NCBI GenBank assembly: GCA_003163855.1
Contig: PLRJ01000069.1
Span: forward strand, 465 to 33,463
Origin: Bryobacterales bacterium
GTDB taxonomy: Bacteria > Acidobacteriota > Terriglobia > Bryobacterales > Bryobacteraceae
DNA length: 32,999 nucleotides
Direction of reading: 5' to 3'
Shown: piece by piece, positions 15,270 to 25,067 of the stretch
How positions within the stretch are numbered: the first letter of the stretch is position 1
Layout of the letters: every line of letters starts with the position of its first letter
Translations under genes and position numbers: made by a program
Notes under the pieces: generated by a model
What the model saw: the letters and a program-made list of their open reading frames with translations, nothing else
Told to the model about the DNA's origin: nothing
Database searches by the model: none

Positions 15270-16588
15270 CGATTCGGGAACTGGGAAAGCGCATCCGCGA
15301 GCGCCACATCTCCTGCGTCGAGGTGATGCAGCAGACCATCGCCGCCATCAAATCAGGCGACAAGTGCAACTCCATCATTACGGCCACCTACGATCAGGCC
15401 CTGCTAACCGCCGCCGAACGCGACAACGAACTCGCCGCCGGCCACGATCGCGGCCCCCTTCACGGCATTCCCATCGCGCACAAAGATCTGCTGTACACGC
15501 GCGGAGTGAAAACCACCGGCGGCTCGCTCATCTACAACCACTTCGTGCCCGATTCCGACGCCGTCGTCGTCACCAAGCTGTATGATGCCGGAGCCATTTC
15601 CATCGGTAAAACCAACCTGCACGAGCTGGCCTATGGCATCACGTCGAAAAATCCGCATTATGGGCCCGTGCTGAATCCGCACGATACGGTGCGCATTCCT
15701 GGCGGTTCCAGTGGTGGTTCGGCAGCCTTGGTGGCGGCTGGCTTGCTGCCCATGGCCACCGGCACCGATACCGGCGGTTCCATCCGTATTCCCGCCGCCT
15801 ACTGCGGCATCACCGGCATCAAGCCCACTTATGGGTTGGTGAGTAAGAAGGGTGTTCTGCCGCTAAGTTACGGTCTCGATCACATCGGCCCCCTAGGCTC
15901 ATGCGTCGAAGACTGTGCCCTCGCGCTCCAGGTAATGGCCGATCAGCCTGCTGACTACAACTTGGCTGCGTTGCCCAATCTGAGTGGCGTCCGCATCGGA
16001 GTGCCGCGTCACTTCTTCTTCGATCGCATCGATACCGAAGTCGAAACCGCCGTGCGCAGCCGCATCGACCACTTCCGCCAGTTAGGCGCCACCGTCGGCG
16101 AAGTAGATCTGCCCGACTTCAACGGAGTCACCGCCGCCGCGCGCATTGTGCAAATGGCCGAAGCCGGAGCCCTTTACATCGACTATCAAGACCCCGCCAT
16201 GTTCGGCAGAGACGTCTGGGCCAACATCCAACAAGGTCGCGAAATTCTCGGCCACGAGTACGTCAATGCTCAACGCCTGCGCTCCCTCTACCGCCAGCAG
16301 TTCGACCAAATCTGGCGCACCATCGACGTCATAGTCTCGCCGACAACCCCAATCACCGCCCCCCTGCTGACCGAAACCAGCGTACAGATTAAAGGCCAGT
16401 CCGAAGATGTGCGCCTAGCCTCCACCCGCCTCGTCCGAGCCTGGAACTTCCTAGGCGAACCCGCCATGTCGCTGCCGTGCGGCCAAGATTCTCGTGGCCT
16501 TCCGATCGGCATCCAACTTGTCAGCCCGCCCTTCAGCGACGCTCGCCTGCTGCAAATTGCCAATACCATGGAGCATAGCCTTCACTGA
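15266..16588 (+). CDS. Amidase signature family enzyme (AtzE/GatA-like)
   Basis: A 440-residue cytoplasmic amidase without signal peptide. The Ser-cisSer-Lys triad is complete: Lys73 in IPIAHKD, the GGSSGGSAA motif (146-154) with the cis-serine, and the nucleophile Ser172 in GTDTGGSIRIP. Length is slightly short of GatA (about 480). It hydrolyses a carboxamide; whether it acts on a small metabolite (AtzE-like, biuret or related) or another amide cannot be told. It is not likely to be the tRNA amidotransferase subunit, because no gatB or full gatC is adjacent. The start overlaps the stop of the small AtzG-like gene by four bases, favouring a complex of the two. A small stem (16600-16612) follows 12 bases after the stop. 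Confidence 0.92.
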   Translation: MTIRELGKRIRERHISCVEVMQQTIAAIKSGDKCNSIITATYDQALLTAAERDNELAAGHDRGPLHGIPIAHKDLLYTRGVKTTGGSLIYNHFVPDSDAVVVTKLYDAGAISIGKTNLHELAYGITSKNPHYGPVLNPHDTVRIPGGSSGGSAALVAAGLLPMATGTDTGGSIRIPAAYCGITGIKPTYGLVSKKGVLPLSYGLDHIGPLGSCVEDCALALQVMADQPADYNLAALPNLSGVRIGVPRHFFFDRIDTEVETAVRSRIDHFRQLGATVGEVDLPDFNGVTAAARIVQMAEAGALYIDYQDPAMFGRDVWANIQQGREILGHEYVNAQRLRSLYRQQFDQIWRTIDVIVSPTTPITAPLLTETSVQIKGQSEDVRLASTRLVRAWNFLGEPAMSLPCGQDSRGLPIGIQLVSPPFSDARLLQIANTMEHSLH

Positions 16589-16997
16589 TGAAGAACCAAG
16601 CCCCTCCGGGGCCAAAACCTCGCGCATAACATCGATTGACAGTCCGCGCGATGGCGCTTCAGACTGGTAAGCCTGTTCGACTTGCTGCGGAAGATTAACG
16701 GTCTTCTGTTGTGCCGCGTGCCGGCACAACACCGCCTCAGGCGAAACAGAAAGCCACCGCTGGCTCGGCTCAGCTGTAGTCGAGCAGGCGCCCCTTCGAT
16801 TCGGAAGTTTCGCAAGATATTTTGTACTTTTCAACCCTATGCATAGGCGCGCGAACTATAGCCCCTGCAAAAAAAAGCCGATAGCGTTTTAGATGTGCAG
16901 AGGGCACAAGGCTGGGTCGCCAAAAAAGATGAGGAAACCTTCATAAAGGTGGCCTTCGTGTGCCCGTTTGCGCGAACTCTTCAGTAAGGACTACTTG
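16589..16997. other. Largest gene-free gap of the window, with hairpin, palindrome and putative leader
   Basis: About 400 bases without a supported gene. It holds a small GC stem gcccc-tcc-ggggc (16600-16612), a strong hairpin with perfect 9-bp arms and a 5-base loop (16708-16716/16722-16730), a perfect 12-bp palindrome cctatgcatagg (16836-16847) and an A8 tract near 16870. The last 120 bases presumably hold the promoter and leader of the histidine kinase operon; I could not fix -35/-10 boxes. The sign of the G-versus-C imbalance on the + strand changes around here. Confidence 0.55.
16708..16730. terminator. Stable hairpin downstream of the amidase gene
   Basis: Perfect 9-bp stem gttgtgccg/cggcacaac with loop cgtgc, 120 bases after the amidase stop. 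No T-run follows on either strand, so it may be a factor-dependent termination or RNA-processing site rather than a classical intrinsic terminator. Confidence 0.45.
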
Positions 16998-19900
16998 TTG
17001 CCAGGGCGGAACGTACGGAAAACCAGCGGAAGGCGCTGTGGGAAGGTGCTCTTGGCGTCTGCCGTGGCCTTCCTTCTAACTTCTTGCGATCCGTTCCAGG
17101 CGCCCCGGCCGCAAAGCGACACTCCCGACCCCGTTCTAGCGGTGAAAAGATATGCAGCCCGAGGTTCAGCGCTGCAGACGATGCGCGCCCGCGGAACGGT
17201 GACGCTGATTGATCCAACGTTCGAATACTTCGTGCTGCAGGATGAGACCGGCGGCATGCGCGTTCGGCCTTCTATCCCGATGGACGCCGCCATGCTGGGG
17301 CACAAGGTGGAAGTAGAGGGACAAACCACTAGCGCGAATGAACCGGATGTCATGGTGGCAGTTGAGATGAAAGATCTAGGTCCTGGCGTGATTCCCGATC
17401 CGCAGCCTATTTCTTTCAAGCGCGGCGCGTTGGAGGCTCTGGATGGGCAACTGGTTAGTTTGACAGCAATACCGCTCGACTCGAGAGTAGATGCGATGGG
17501 GCGGCGCACGATTGTGGTTCGAGTAAGTGGGTCCGGCCAGGAAGCCGTTTCCCGACTGACGGTTATTAAAGACTTTCGAGGCGACGAGAACGAGATCGTA
17601 GATGCAGAAATTCAGTTCAAGGCCGTATTGTCGGCGACAACGGATTTGAATGGCCGGGTTAACGGGTTTGGGTTGATCGGCAACAGTTTGGATTCTCTGC
17701 AAATTTTACTGCCACCGCCCCACCTGGAAGCTCTTGCAGCGTCGTCGATTGGCTCGCTGATCAATGGCGCGCCACACCAACCGCACAGGGTGAAACTGCG
17801 CGGGCGCATCGAAAGGGATGCTGCTTCCGGCGAATTGGAATTGGCGGATCAGACCGGAAGAATTGCTTTAGCAAACGCCGACCGCTTAATGACGGATGTC
17901 GAGGAGGTTCCTGGCAAAGGCCTTCAGGACATAGCCGGATTTGTTGCCAACAGAGAAAGCCGCCTGGTGCTTGATTACCCCAGGATGTTGAGCAAAAGCC
18001 TAAAGGGTGCGGCTGCGCCCCGCCAGGGAGAAAAGGAACTCGCTAGCTCTTTCGGCAGCAGTCTCGCAGGTGGTGATGTTCTGCAACTCGTTTCTCAAGT
18101 CCGCTCGTTGCCTCCCGAGACGGCTCGCTTAGAGCGGCCAGTGCGGCTGAATGGTGTGATCACCTTTTGGGATTATCCGGGTAATAACATCTGTTTTTTT
18201 GCCGATGGCAGCGGCGGAATTTTTGTAAGCCTGCACGGCATTCAAGCGGACACAACGATCCATGCCGGCGATCAGGTTCTTATTTCCGGCGTTACTGGTG
18301 CGGGACAGTTTGCACCGGTCGTCAAGAACCCGCACTTTCAAGTCGTTGGCCACGCGCCGATGCCCGCGCACCCGGCGACCGCGGCGGAGGATATCTTCCA
18401 GGGTCGCGCCGACAGCCAATGGGTGGAGTTGGAAGGAATTATTCAGAGTGAATCTCGTCTGGAAGGCCGTTCCCAGGCGACTGTAAGTGTGGGGCCGCAT
18501 ACGTTTAAGGTAATCTTGCCGGCTGGGCCCGAGCAGTTTCCGCCAGCTTGGGTAGATCGCCTGGTCCGTGTTTACGGAGCGGCGGGATCGCTGTTCACAC
18601 CGAACCGCCAATTGGTAGGCACACAGATCTTCGCGCCATCCCTGAAATTCATTCAGCCACTGGATCAGGAGGCAAATTCTCGCCCGCTGGTCGCTATCGC
18701 ACAGCTAATGCGCTTCAACCCTTCCCAAGTCGCGGGTCATCGCGTGCATGTCCAAGGACGCGTGATACGGCGGAATGTCGCGGGTCCAACATGGATACAG
18801 GACGACACGGGTGGAGTAGAAATTCTCGACCACAATGCAATTCGGCTTACTGCGGGCGACGTGGTGGATGTAATGGCTTTCCCTGGTACAGGCAGTTTCT
18901 CGCCTATTCTTCGTTATGCCGAGGTTAGGAAGATCTCAGCGGGTCCGAAACCCAAACCGACCGTGGCGACGGCGGAGGATCTTTTGGGGGGCTACCGGGA
19001 TTCGCAATGGATACAGATTGATGGAGAAGTGATTAACCATTACACCAGCAACCGGCAGCAGATTCTGCTGCTGCGGGCCGGCAAATCGCAGTTCACGATC
19101 TATCTGCCCGATACGGCTTTTCAAGTGGAGAATGGCGCTGTCCTGCGGGTTACAGGCGTTTGCGCAATGAAAGGAAAGAGTGTTCAGGCGGTCTTTGCTC
19201 CTTACGCCTTCGATGTGCTGGTGAACTCGGCGGCGGACTTGTTAGTGCTGAAGCCCGCGCCGTTTTTGACCGGAATTCGGCTATTGAGAATCTGCGCCCT
19301 CACGTTCGCTTGTGTCGCCGTCTCCTTTTGTTGGGTCCTCATCTTGCGGCGGCGCGTGCGGCAACAGACCGGACTCATTTCGCAGAAGTTGGAGGAGGTG
19401 AGACTGTTGAAGGAAACAGCTGAACAGGCGAACCAAGCAAAAAGCGAGTTCCTGGCGAATATGAGCCACGAGATCCGAACGCCAATGAACGCAATTATAG
19501 GCATGACCGAGCTTACGCTCGATTCCGAGCTTGAACCCGAACTAAGAGAGAACCTGTCGACGGTAAAGTCATCGGCCGAGGCGCTGCTCAACCTCATTAA
19601 TGACGTCCTCGACTTTTCGAAAATCGAGGCGGGCAGGATGGAACTTGAACGCACTGAGTTCGACCTCCGCAAAAACGTGGAAGATGCCATCAGGGCGCTA
19701 GCATTCATTGGTCATGACAAGGGGCTGGAAATGGTCTGCTCGTTTTCTCCCGAGGTTCCCTTTAAGGTGCTTGGGGATTCAACTCGATTCAGACAAGTAA
19801 CAACCAATCTTTTGTCCAACGCCATAAAGTTCACGCAAGAGGGCGAAGTTGCGATAGAAGTTGGAGTGGAGAGCTGTGCGGGAGGGGAAGTGACTTTGCA

Positions 19901-21035
19901 CGTGGTGGTGCGCGACACCGGGTGCGGCATTTCGCCGGATAAACTGTCCTGCATCTTCGCGCCGTTTGTGCAGGCGGATTCCTCCACAACGCGTGAGTAT
20001 GGCGGCACGGGTCTCGGCCTGAGTATTTCTATGCGGTTTGTAGAAATGATGAACGGCCGAATGTGGGTTGAGAGCGAAGTTGGTAAGGGCAGCCGCTTTC
20101 ACTTCACAGCCGTGATGGCAGTTGCGGAAATTGGTGCAGAAATCGAGGCATCGTCTTTGAGACCGTGGTTGAGCGATTGTGCGGTTCTGATTGTGGATGA
20201 TAATGCCACCAGCCGGAACGTGCTGGCCAATTGCCTAGGCCCTTGGGGGCTGGTTCCAACAGCAATGGGCGGCGCTCGGGATGCCCTCGCTGTGCTTTGT
20301 TCGGCCGCAAGTAGTGGGTCCCCTTTCCATTTACTGCTGGTTGACCAGTGCATGCCCGAAATGGACGGCCTGGAACTGGCTGCGCGCGCGGCCGCGGAGC
20401 CGTCGCTGGCAAATTTGAAACAGATTTTATTAACCTCACCCGGGCACAAGGGCGAAAATTCACGATCGCGGCCGGTGGGAATAGATAGTTTCCTAAGCAA
20501 ACCGGTGAGGGAGCGCGAATTGTTGGCCGCTTTACACGCGATTTTTCGTCACGGCGGTAATTCGGCCGCAGCGGCTTCTCCATCCAGGAGTTCCTTGAAA
20601 GGCCGCCATCGGCAGAATGTCCTAGCGCGCAGACCTGTGCTGATAGCTGAGGACAATCTCGTCAACCAGCGAGTGATCCAGCGGATGATTGAACGCCAGG
20701 GCTATGGCGCGCGCATTGTTTCCAGCGGTTTCGAAGCCATTCAAGCTGTGGAAGAACAAGCTTTCGACCTGATCTTTATGGACGTCCAGATGCCTGGCAT
20801 GGACGGGCTCGAGGCCACCGCAAGCATAAGGAAATTGGACGAAGCGGTTGGCAGGCGAAGCTACATCGTGGCCATGACGGCCCACGCTATGAACAGCGAT
20901 CGCGAGCGCTGCAGGCAGGCTGGAATGGACGATTATCTTTCGAAGCCGGTCGATAGCACGCGGCTCAAGAAAATCCTGGACCGAGTGACGGAAGGTAACG
21001 AACTCACAACTCGAATGGCGGGTGAAAATACTTGA
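16998..21035 (+). CDS. Hybrid sensor histidine kinase with tandem OB-fold-like sensor modules and two receivers
   Basis: A large membrane-bound hybrid kinase, 1345 residues from the TTG at 16998. That start was chosen because AAGGA (16986-16990) lies seven bases ahead; TTG 16968 would add ten residues. A basic N terminus and hydrophobic stretch end in a lipobox LTSC (Cys30, followed by Asp). Residues about 45-755 are extracytoplasmic OB-fold-like beta units; 380-575 and 580-755 are an internal duplication ([13 protein letters not shown] at 463, [13 protein letters not shown] at 659). A membrane helix (762-784) and short coiled coil lead to HisKA (phospho-His824 in SHEIRTP), HATPase (N box [11 protein letters not shown] box [10 protein letters not shown]), REC1 (Asp1116) and REC2 (Asp1262). 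The stop overlaps the MreB-like start. Ligand unknown; output probably by phosphorelay, as no DNA-binding domain or adjacent regulator is present. Confidence 0.92.
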   Translation: MPGRNVRKTSGRRCGKVLLASAVAFLLTSCDPFQAPRPQSDTPDPVLAVKRYAARGSALQTMRARGTVTLIDPTFEYFVLQDETGGMRVRPSIPMDAAMLGHKVEVEGQTTSANEPDVMVAVEMKDLGPGVIPDPQPISFKRGALEALDGQLVSLTAIPLDSRVDAMGRRTIVVRVSGSGQEAVSRLTVIKDFRGDENEIVDAEIQFKAVLSATTDLNGRVNGFGLIGNSLDSLQILLPPPHLEALAASSIGSLINGAPHQPHRVKLRGRIERDAASGELELADQTGRIALANADRLMTDVEEVPGKGLQDIAGFVANRESRLVLDYPRMLSKSLKGAAAPRQGEKELASSFGSSLAGGDVLQLVSQVRSLPPETARLERPVRLNGVITFWDYPGNNICFFADGSGGIFVSLHGIQADTTIHAGDQVLISGVTGAGQFAPVVKNPHFQVVGHAPMPAHPATAAEDIFQGRADSQWVELEGIIQSESRLEGRSQATVSVGPHTFKVILPAGPEQFPPAWVDRLVRVYGAAGSLFTPNRQLVGTQIFAPSLKFIQPLDQEANSRPLVAIAQLMRFNPSQVAGHRVHVQGRVIRRNVAGPTWIQDDTGGVEILDHNAIRLTAGDVVDVMAFPGTGSFSPILRYAEVRKISAGPKPKPTVATAEDLLGGYRDSQWIQIDGEVINHYTSNRQQILLLRAGKSQFTIYLPDTAFQVENGAVLRVTGVCAMKGKSVQAVFAPYAFDVLVNSAADLLVLKPAPFLTGIRLLRICALTFACVAVSFCWVLILRRRVRQQTGLISQKLEEVRLLKETAEQANQAKSEFLANMSHEIRTPMNAIIGMTELTLDSELEPELRENLSTVKSSAEALLNLINDVLDFSKIEAGRMELERTEFDLRKNVEDAIRALAFIGHDKGLEMVCSFSPEVPFKVLGDSTRFRQVTTNLLSNAIKFTQEGEVAIEVGVESCAGGEVTLHVVVRDTGCGISPDKLSCIFAPFVQADSSTTREYGGTGLGLSISMRFVEMMNGRMWVESEVGKGSRFHFTAVMAVAEIGAEIEASSLRPWLSDCAVLIVDDNATSRNVLANCLGPWGLVPTAMGGARDALAVLCSAASSGSPFHLLLVDQCMPEMDGLELAARAAAEPSLANLKQILLTSPGHKGENSRSRPVGIDSFLSKPVRERELLAALHAIFRHGGNSAAAASPSRSSLKGRHRQNVLARRPVLIAEDNLVNQRVIQRMIERQGYGARIVSSGFEAIQAVEEQAFDLIFMDVQMPGMDGLEATASIRKLDEAVGRRSYIVAMTAHAMNSDRERCRQAGMDDYLSKPVDSTRLKKILDRVTEGNELTTRMAGENT

Positions 21036-22057
21036 ACTTACGATCTGTTTTTAGACCTTTTTCTTCTGATTTGGCAATTGACTTGGGGACCGCAAACACT
21101 TTGGTTTATCGGCCCGGAAGGGGCATTGTCTTGAACGAACCGTCGATTGTGGCTGTGCAGCGGCATACCGGGAAGGTAGTTGGCTGCGGCTCTGACGCGT
21201 GGGAGATGCTGGGGAGGACACCCGGAAACATTCGGGCCATCCGGCCCATGCGAGACGGTGTAATTGCCGACTTTCAAATGGCGGAACACATGCTGAACCA
21301 GTTCATAGCTAAAGCGCACCAGCGCCGCACGCTTGTGCATCCGCGCATTGTGATCAGTATTCCGAGCGAGATCACTGAAGTGGAGAGACGCGCCGTGATC
21401 GACTCTTCCTACCGCGCCAAAGCAAGTGAAGTGCACCTGGTGGAGCAGCCTTTGGTGGCTGCGCTGGGCGCCGGCATGCCGGTGACGGAGCCCCGGGGAA
21501 ATATGATTATCGACATCGGCGGGGGGACCACGGACATTGCCATTATTTCGCTGTCCGGCATCGTCTATTCACGCTCGCTACGTATCGGCGGTTACCGCAT
21601 GGACGAAACGATCATCGACTATGCAAGACGCCGCTTCGGCCTGCTAATCGGCGAAAGGACGGCGGAGCGCGTGAAAATGGAAATCGGCTCGGCTTACCCG
21701 CAGCCTAGGCCCCTATCGTACCCGGTAAAAGGACGCGACCTGACTTTGGGGCTGCCTCGGACCGTTATGATGAGCGACGAGGATATCCGCCAAGCACTAG
21801 TGGAACCCCTGAACGCCATTGTCTCGGCTATTTTGCTGGCTTTGGAGCATGCACCGCCGGAACTGGGGGGCGATATCTTCGAGCGTGGAATTATTCTCAC
21901 CGGTGGCGGGTCGATGCTGCGTTCGTTAGACGAACGAATTCACGCCGAGACTGGGGTGCCGGTGCTGCGGGCGGAAGAGCCGCTCGCTTCCGCCGTGCTG
22001 GGAACGGGCAAGATGCTGGAGGATTTCGATCTGTTGCGCCGCGTCTGCTTGAACTAG
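21032..22057 (+). CDS. mreB: MreB/Mbl-like actin homologue (rod-shape protein paralogue)
   Basis: A 341-residue bacterial actin that would polymerise under the inner membrane and guide cell-wall synthesis. ATPase signatures are present: phosphate-1 DLGTANT (17-23), the Glu of VEQP (138), phosphate-2 [10 protein letters not shown] (161-170) and [14 protein letters not shown] near the C terminus. The first 12 residues ([12 protein letters not shown]) can form the membrane-binding amphipathic start seen in MreB. It begins at a TTG (21032) that overlaps the kinase stop (TTGA), so the two are translationally coupled. No mreC, mreD, pbp2 or rodA follows; instead a BNR protein does. It therefore looks like a paralogue outside the normal mre operon, perhaps serving a signal-dependent shape or surface process. 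Family call is certain; specific role is inferred. Confidence 0.93.
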   Translation: MNLRSVFRPFSSDLAIDLGTANTLVYRPGRGIVLNEPSIVAVQRHTGKVVGCGSDAWEMLGRTPGNIRAIRPMRDGVIADFQMAEHMLNQFIAKAHQRRTLVHPRIVISIPSEITEVERRAVIDSSYRAKASEVHLVEQPLVAALGAGMPVTEPRGNMIIDIGGGTTDIAIISLSGIVYSRSLRIGGYRMDETIIDYARRRFGLLIGERTAERVKMEIGSAYPQPRPLSYPVKGRDLTLGLPRTVMMSDEDIRQALVEPLNAIVSAILLALEHAPPELGGDIFERGIILTGGGSMLRSLDERIHAETGVPVLRAEEPLASAVLGTGKMLEDFDLLRRVCLN

Positions 22058-22072
22058 CGCGACAATAGCAAC

Positions 22073-23440
22073 GTGTCTCAGCTTCTAATCCTTACCGCCT
22101 TGGCTTTCCTCCTCGACCTGTTGGCTGCTCCCGTTGACCTCGCCAGAGCTCCTGGGACGCACGTAGTAACCGTTTCGGGGGCCGCGGGTCATTACACGGA
22201 GCCGGGCATTGCCATCAATCCAAACGACCCCCGTCAGATGGTGGCGGCCTTTCAAGGCGGAAAGCAAGTGCAAGGTACCGCGACTGCGGTTTATTCGACC
22301 GACGGCGGACTTACCTTTGCACCAGGGAAGGGCACTGACTCTACCGACTGGCGTGTGTTGGGCGATGTCACCACCACCTTCGATAACAAAGGGAATGTCT
22401 ACCTTTGTTCGATAGCGTTCGATCATCTGGGAACGTCCGGCTATTGGGCGCATAATGTCCATCGCAACGGAATCATCGTCAGGCGATCCCAAGATGGCGG
22501 CAAGACGTGGGCGCCCGCTGTCTCGAACGTGAAGACTTTCAGTCACGACGACGACCACGGTATTCAGTTCGAAGACGAGCCGCGCATGTTCGCCGATAAC
22601 AATCCGACGAGTCCGTATGCGGGGTCGCTTTACGTCGGCTGGGTGGAATGGCAGTTGACGCAATCCGTGATGTACTTCTCGCGGTCGAAAGATCAGGCAA
22701 AAACCTGGTCCAGCCCGATACGTATTAGCACCAAGGCGGGACTTCCGCGAGACGACAACGGAGGGCTCGGCGGCTACCACCAGGCGATTGGAGCTGATGG
22801 CGCCATTTACGCGATTTGGGCTGATGCCACCTCCATTGTGATGACAACGTCGCACGATGGAGGCGCGTCGTTTGCTCCTTCGCGCTCTGTTGTGCCGATT
22901 GGACCGCCCTACTTCGGAGACGTTCCCGGTGTGTCCCGAGTGGAAGGATTTCCGCAGATCGCTATGGAACGCCGCCGCGGCGGCAAACTGTTTGTCTGCT
23001 GGAGCGACTATTCCAACGGCGATGTTGATGTGTTTGTAGCGGCCTCGGCTGATCAGGGCCGTACTTGGGGGAAGCCGGTACGCGTGAATGACGATCCTAT
23101 TCACAATGGCATCGATCAGTTCTATCAATGGATGGCGCTGGACCCTGTCACGGGAGCGATCTATGTTGACTTCTACGACAGACGCGGCGACGTTGAAAAT
23201 GTGAAGGCGTGGGTGACGCTAGCCAGGTCAATCGACGGTGGACGCAGCTTCCGGAATTACGCCTGGACTACTGTTCCTTTCAATCCACTGCGTGCATTTC
23301 TAGGGGATTACACATGGATCGATGCTTATAACAACCGCGTGGCAGCCGCCTGGACGGAGACCGAAACAGCGGCAACAAGAGCCAATGCAACTACCGTAAT
23401 CAAGGTTGGAACGGCCGATTTCACGCATGTCGCGCCGTAG
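22073..23440 (+). CDS. Secreted BNR/Asp-box repeat (sialidase-like beta-propeller) protein
   Basis: A 455-residue exported beta-propeller. GTG at 22073 starts a hydrophobic signal peptide (about 1-26, ending VDLARA). Asp-box motifs recur: STDGGLTFAP, SQDGGKTWAP, SKDQAKTWSS, SHDGGASFAP, SADQGRTWGK and SIDGGRSFRN, at roughly 50-80-residue spacing, as in sialidases and other exo-acting or binding propellers. The arginine triad and catalytic Tyr/Glu of true sialidases cannot be shown, so enzymatic activity is not claimed; many such acidobacterial proteins are annotated only as exo-alpha-sialidase-like. It starts 15 bases after the MreB-like stop with a poor Shine-Dalgarno and is probably in the same operon. 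Confidence 0.85.
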   Translation: MSQLLILTALAFLLDLLAAPVDLARAPGTHVVTVSGAAGHYTEPGIAINPNDPRQMVAAFQGGKQVQGTATAVYSTDGGLTFAPGKGTDSTDWRVLGDVTTTFDNKGNVYLCSIAFDHLGTSGYWAHNVHRNGIIVRRSQDGGKTWAPAVSNVKTFSHDDDHGIQFEDEPRMFADNNPTSPYAGSLYVGWVEWQLTQSVMYFSRSKDQAKTWSSPIRISTKAGLPRDDNGGLGGYHQAIGADGAIYAIWADATSIVMTTSHDGGASFAPSRSVVPIGPPYFGDVPGVSRVEGFPQIAMERRRGGKLFVCWSDYSNGDVDVFVAASADQGRTWGKPVRVNDDPIHNGIDQFYQWMALDPVTGAIYVDFYDRRGDVENVKAWVTLARSIDGGRSFRNYAWTTVPFNPLRAFLGDYTWIDAYNNRVAAAWTETETAATRANATTVIKVGTADFTHVAP

Positions 23441-23454
23441 TACGATGCCTTAGG

Positions 23455-24168
23455 ATGTCTCTCGCTCTTAAGGTTGAATACGCGCACGAACGCAAGATCA
23501 GGCTGCGCAACAAGGTTTATTACCGCATCAACCATTTGCCCATCTGGATCTGGGTCTTCTTTTTGGCGCCGGGTCCGCTAACATTTGATTTATTCGAGCG
23601 AGGCGGCAGCATTTGGAACTGGATCTGGCTCGGTGTCGTTATTGTTGCAACTGCCATCGCGGGGCGATTCAGTCAGCTTCCGGGGGTCGAGGCGCGGCCG
23701 TACATTTTGCGCTTCAACGAAGACAAGCCCAATCCGCTGTACCGGCGAATTTGTTACACCTTTGCCTGGAATGCGCTGCTGAATTTTGCGTTGCTGAATC
23801 TTGCCGGGTTGATTGCGGCCGTCGCCACCGGGCGCTGGATGCTGAAGCAGATTTATCAGAACGGTTACTTCCCGGTGTTGGGTTTTGTTCTGCTACTCGG
23901 GCTGGCTGGCGTTCTGCCTCGAGCGCGGCGTTCCACCAAGGGTGAAGGGTTTGAGAGACGATATTTTTATGGAACGGTCTGGTCAGTCACTTTCGCGCAG
24001 ACTATTTTGCTGATTCTGTGGAAGACCCTGCCGCGCGCGCACTATACCGACGTCATCAAACTGGCCTCTTTCGTCGCCACTTTATGCGCGATTGGCGTGG
24101 TCTCGACCTTTGGTCTACTGCCTCGCACGCGCCCTATTCTTCCTGGCGAGTTGATGGTAGCCGACTAG
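23455..24168 (+). CDS. Integral membrane protein of unknown function (about six TM helices)
   Basis: A 237-residue membrane protein I do not recognise. Hydrophobic segments occur at about 26-43 (HLPIWIWVFFLAPGP), 51-67, 101-125, 140-158, 170-190 and 198-216, giving about six helices. The charged loop 68-100 (GRFSQLPGVEARPYILRFNEDKPNPLYRR) may be cytoplasmic, and the basic N terminus suggests it starts inside. ATG 23455 follows the BNR stop by 14 bases, so it is the last gene of the kinase - MreB - BNR unit. It ends six bases before the end of the convergent isomerase gene, with no terminator hairpin between. Function could be surface or envelope related by association only. Confidence 0.75.
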   Translation: MSLALKVEYAHERKIRLRNKVYYRINHLPIWIWVFFLAPGPLTFDLFERGGSIWNWIWLGVVIVATAIAGRFSQLPGVEARPYILRFNEDKPNPLYRRICYTFAWNALLNFALLNLAGLIAAVATGRWMLKQIYQNGYFPVLGFVLLLGLAGVLPRARRSTKGEGFERRYFYGTVWSVTFAQTILLILWKTLPRAHYTDVIKLASFVATLCAIGVVSTFGLLPRTRPILPGELMVAD

Positions 24169-24174
24169 ATGGCT

Positions 24175-25044
24175 TTACTTAGAAAAGTGACCGCTCAGGT
24201 ACTGATAGCTCTGGCGAAGGCTATCGAGGGGATCGCCCGGTGTCTGGTCTTGTTCCACAAAGTAGTTCTTGATAGGCATGTGCTTGGCTTGAGCTAATAC
24301 CGCGGGGATGTCGATGCTGCCGTTACCAATCTCTTTGAAGGTCGCTTTCGGTACGTTCTCATTGAACTGAACAGGCAAGCCGGCGGCTTTGTCCTTTAAG
24401 TGCAGCAGTGCTATGCGGGTTGAATATTTCTTCATAACCTCCACTGGATTGTGACCCGCGACGCTGGCCCAGAAAATATCGAGTTCAAGGTGAACCAGAT
24501 TTTTATCAGTGGCCGCCATCATGATGTCCAGGCCGGTGGTTCCGTTCATCGGTTCAAATTCAAACGCGTGATTGTGATAGCAGCAAGTCAAACCAGCGGC
24601 CTTTGCTTTTGCACCCGCTTTGTTTAATACGTCGGCCAGATGCTTGAAGGTGTCCGCGCCCCCGCGCTCGTTGGGTGGAACATACGGCAGTACGATAAAC
24701 GAAAAACCCTTCTGCTTCAACGAAGCGATAGCATCGTCCAGTTTGGCGCCGCCTTCCATAAAGAAAGCCGTATCGACGTGCGCGCTAACTGCTTTTAGTT
24801 TCGTTTGCTGCAGAGCGGGCCAAATGGTTTCAAGGGTCGCATAAACAACCTCAACCTCTTTGTAGCCGATGTCTTCGATAGCCTTCAGGTCCTTTGCCGG
24901 GTCCTTGGTAATCGTGTTGCGGACGGTGTAAAGCTGGACGCCTAAATCGCTGGCGCGCAGCGGATCATGTGCGGAAAGAACTCTGGCGGCGGAGAGCAGC
25001 GCGGCTGATTGAACAACGAAGTTCCGGCGGGTGGTACTCGACAT
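24175..25044 (-). CDS. Tat-exported sugar phosphate isomerase/epimerase-like TIM-barrel protein
   Basis: A 289-residue protein of the xylose isomerase-like TIM barrel family (AP_endonuc_2, PF01261). The N terminus has a twin-arginine type signal (TTRRNFVVQSAALLSAARVLSA), so it acts outside the cytoplasm after folding. Barrel signatures are LGVQLYTVRN (34-43), IEDIGYKEVEVVY (about 56-68), the metal-ligand regions CCYHNHAFEFEP and HLELDIFWASVAGHNP, LLHLKDKAAG and the final FVEQDQTPGDP. The Glu, Asp, His and Glu pattern fits a divalent metal site. The exact sugar or inositol substrate is unknown; many secreted paralogues occur in acidobacteria and planctomycetes. It is the downstream neighbour of the unknown protein at 25068, separated by 23 bases. 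Confidence 0.88.
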   Translation of the reverse strand: MSSTTRRNFVVQSAALLSAARVLSAHDPLRASDLGVQLYTVRNTITKDPAKDLKAIEDIGYKEVEVVYATLETIWPALQQTKLKAVSAHVDTAFFMEGGAKLDDAIASLKQKGFSFIVLPYVPPNERGGADTFKHLADVLNKAGAKAKAAGLTCCYHNHAFEFEPMNGTTGLDIMMAATDKNLVHLELDIFWASVAGHNPVEVMKKYSTRIALLHLKDKAAGLPVQFNENVPKATFKEIGNGSIDIPAVLAQAKHMPIKNYFVEQDQTPGDPLDSLRQSYQYLSGHFSK

Positions 25045-25067
25045 GGCTTCTATAGTATCGGAGACGG

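Noticed and set aside
16451..16834. Minus-strand 127-codon frame in the large gap
   Set aside because: TTG start without ribosome-binding site, and its last third is antisense to the amidase end; the middle is not obviously random but no family could be recognised.
16850..16967. Riboswitch (c-di-GMP type) in the kinase leader
   Set aside because: Some paired GC stretches and an A-run are present but the conserved core bases of known classes could not be found.
16589..16967. Replication origin with DnaA boxes
   Set aside because: No TTATCCACA-like boxes or origin genes seen; only the skew change is kept as a finding.
22085..23128. Minus-strand 347-codon frame opposite the BNR gene
   Set aside because: Basic, family-less translation, antisense to clear Asp-box repeats.
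22073..23440. True sialidase
   Set aside because: Asp-boxes alone do not prove it; arginine triad and catalytic residues were not identified.
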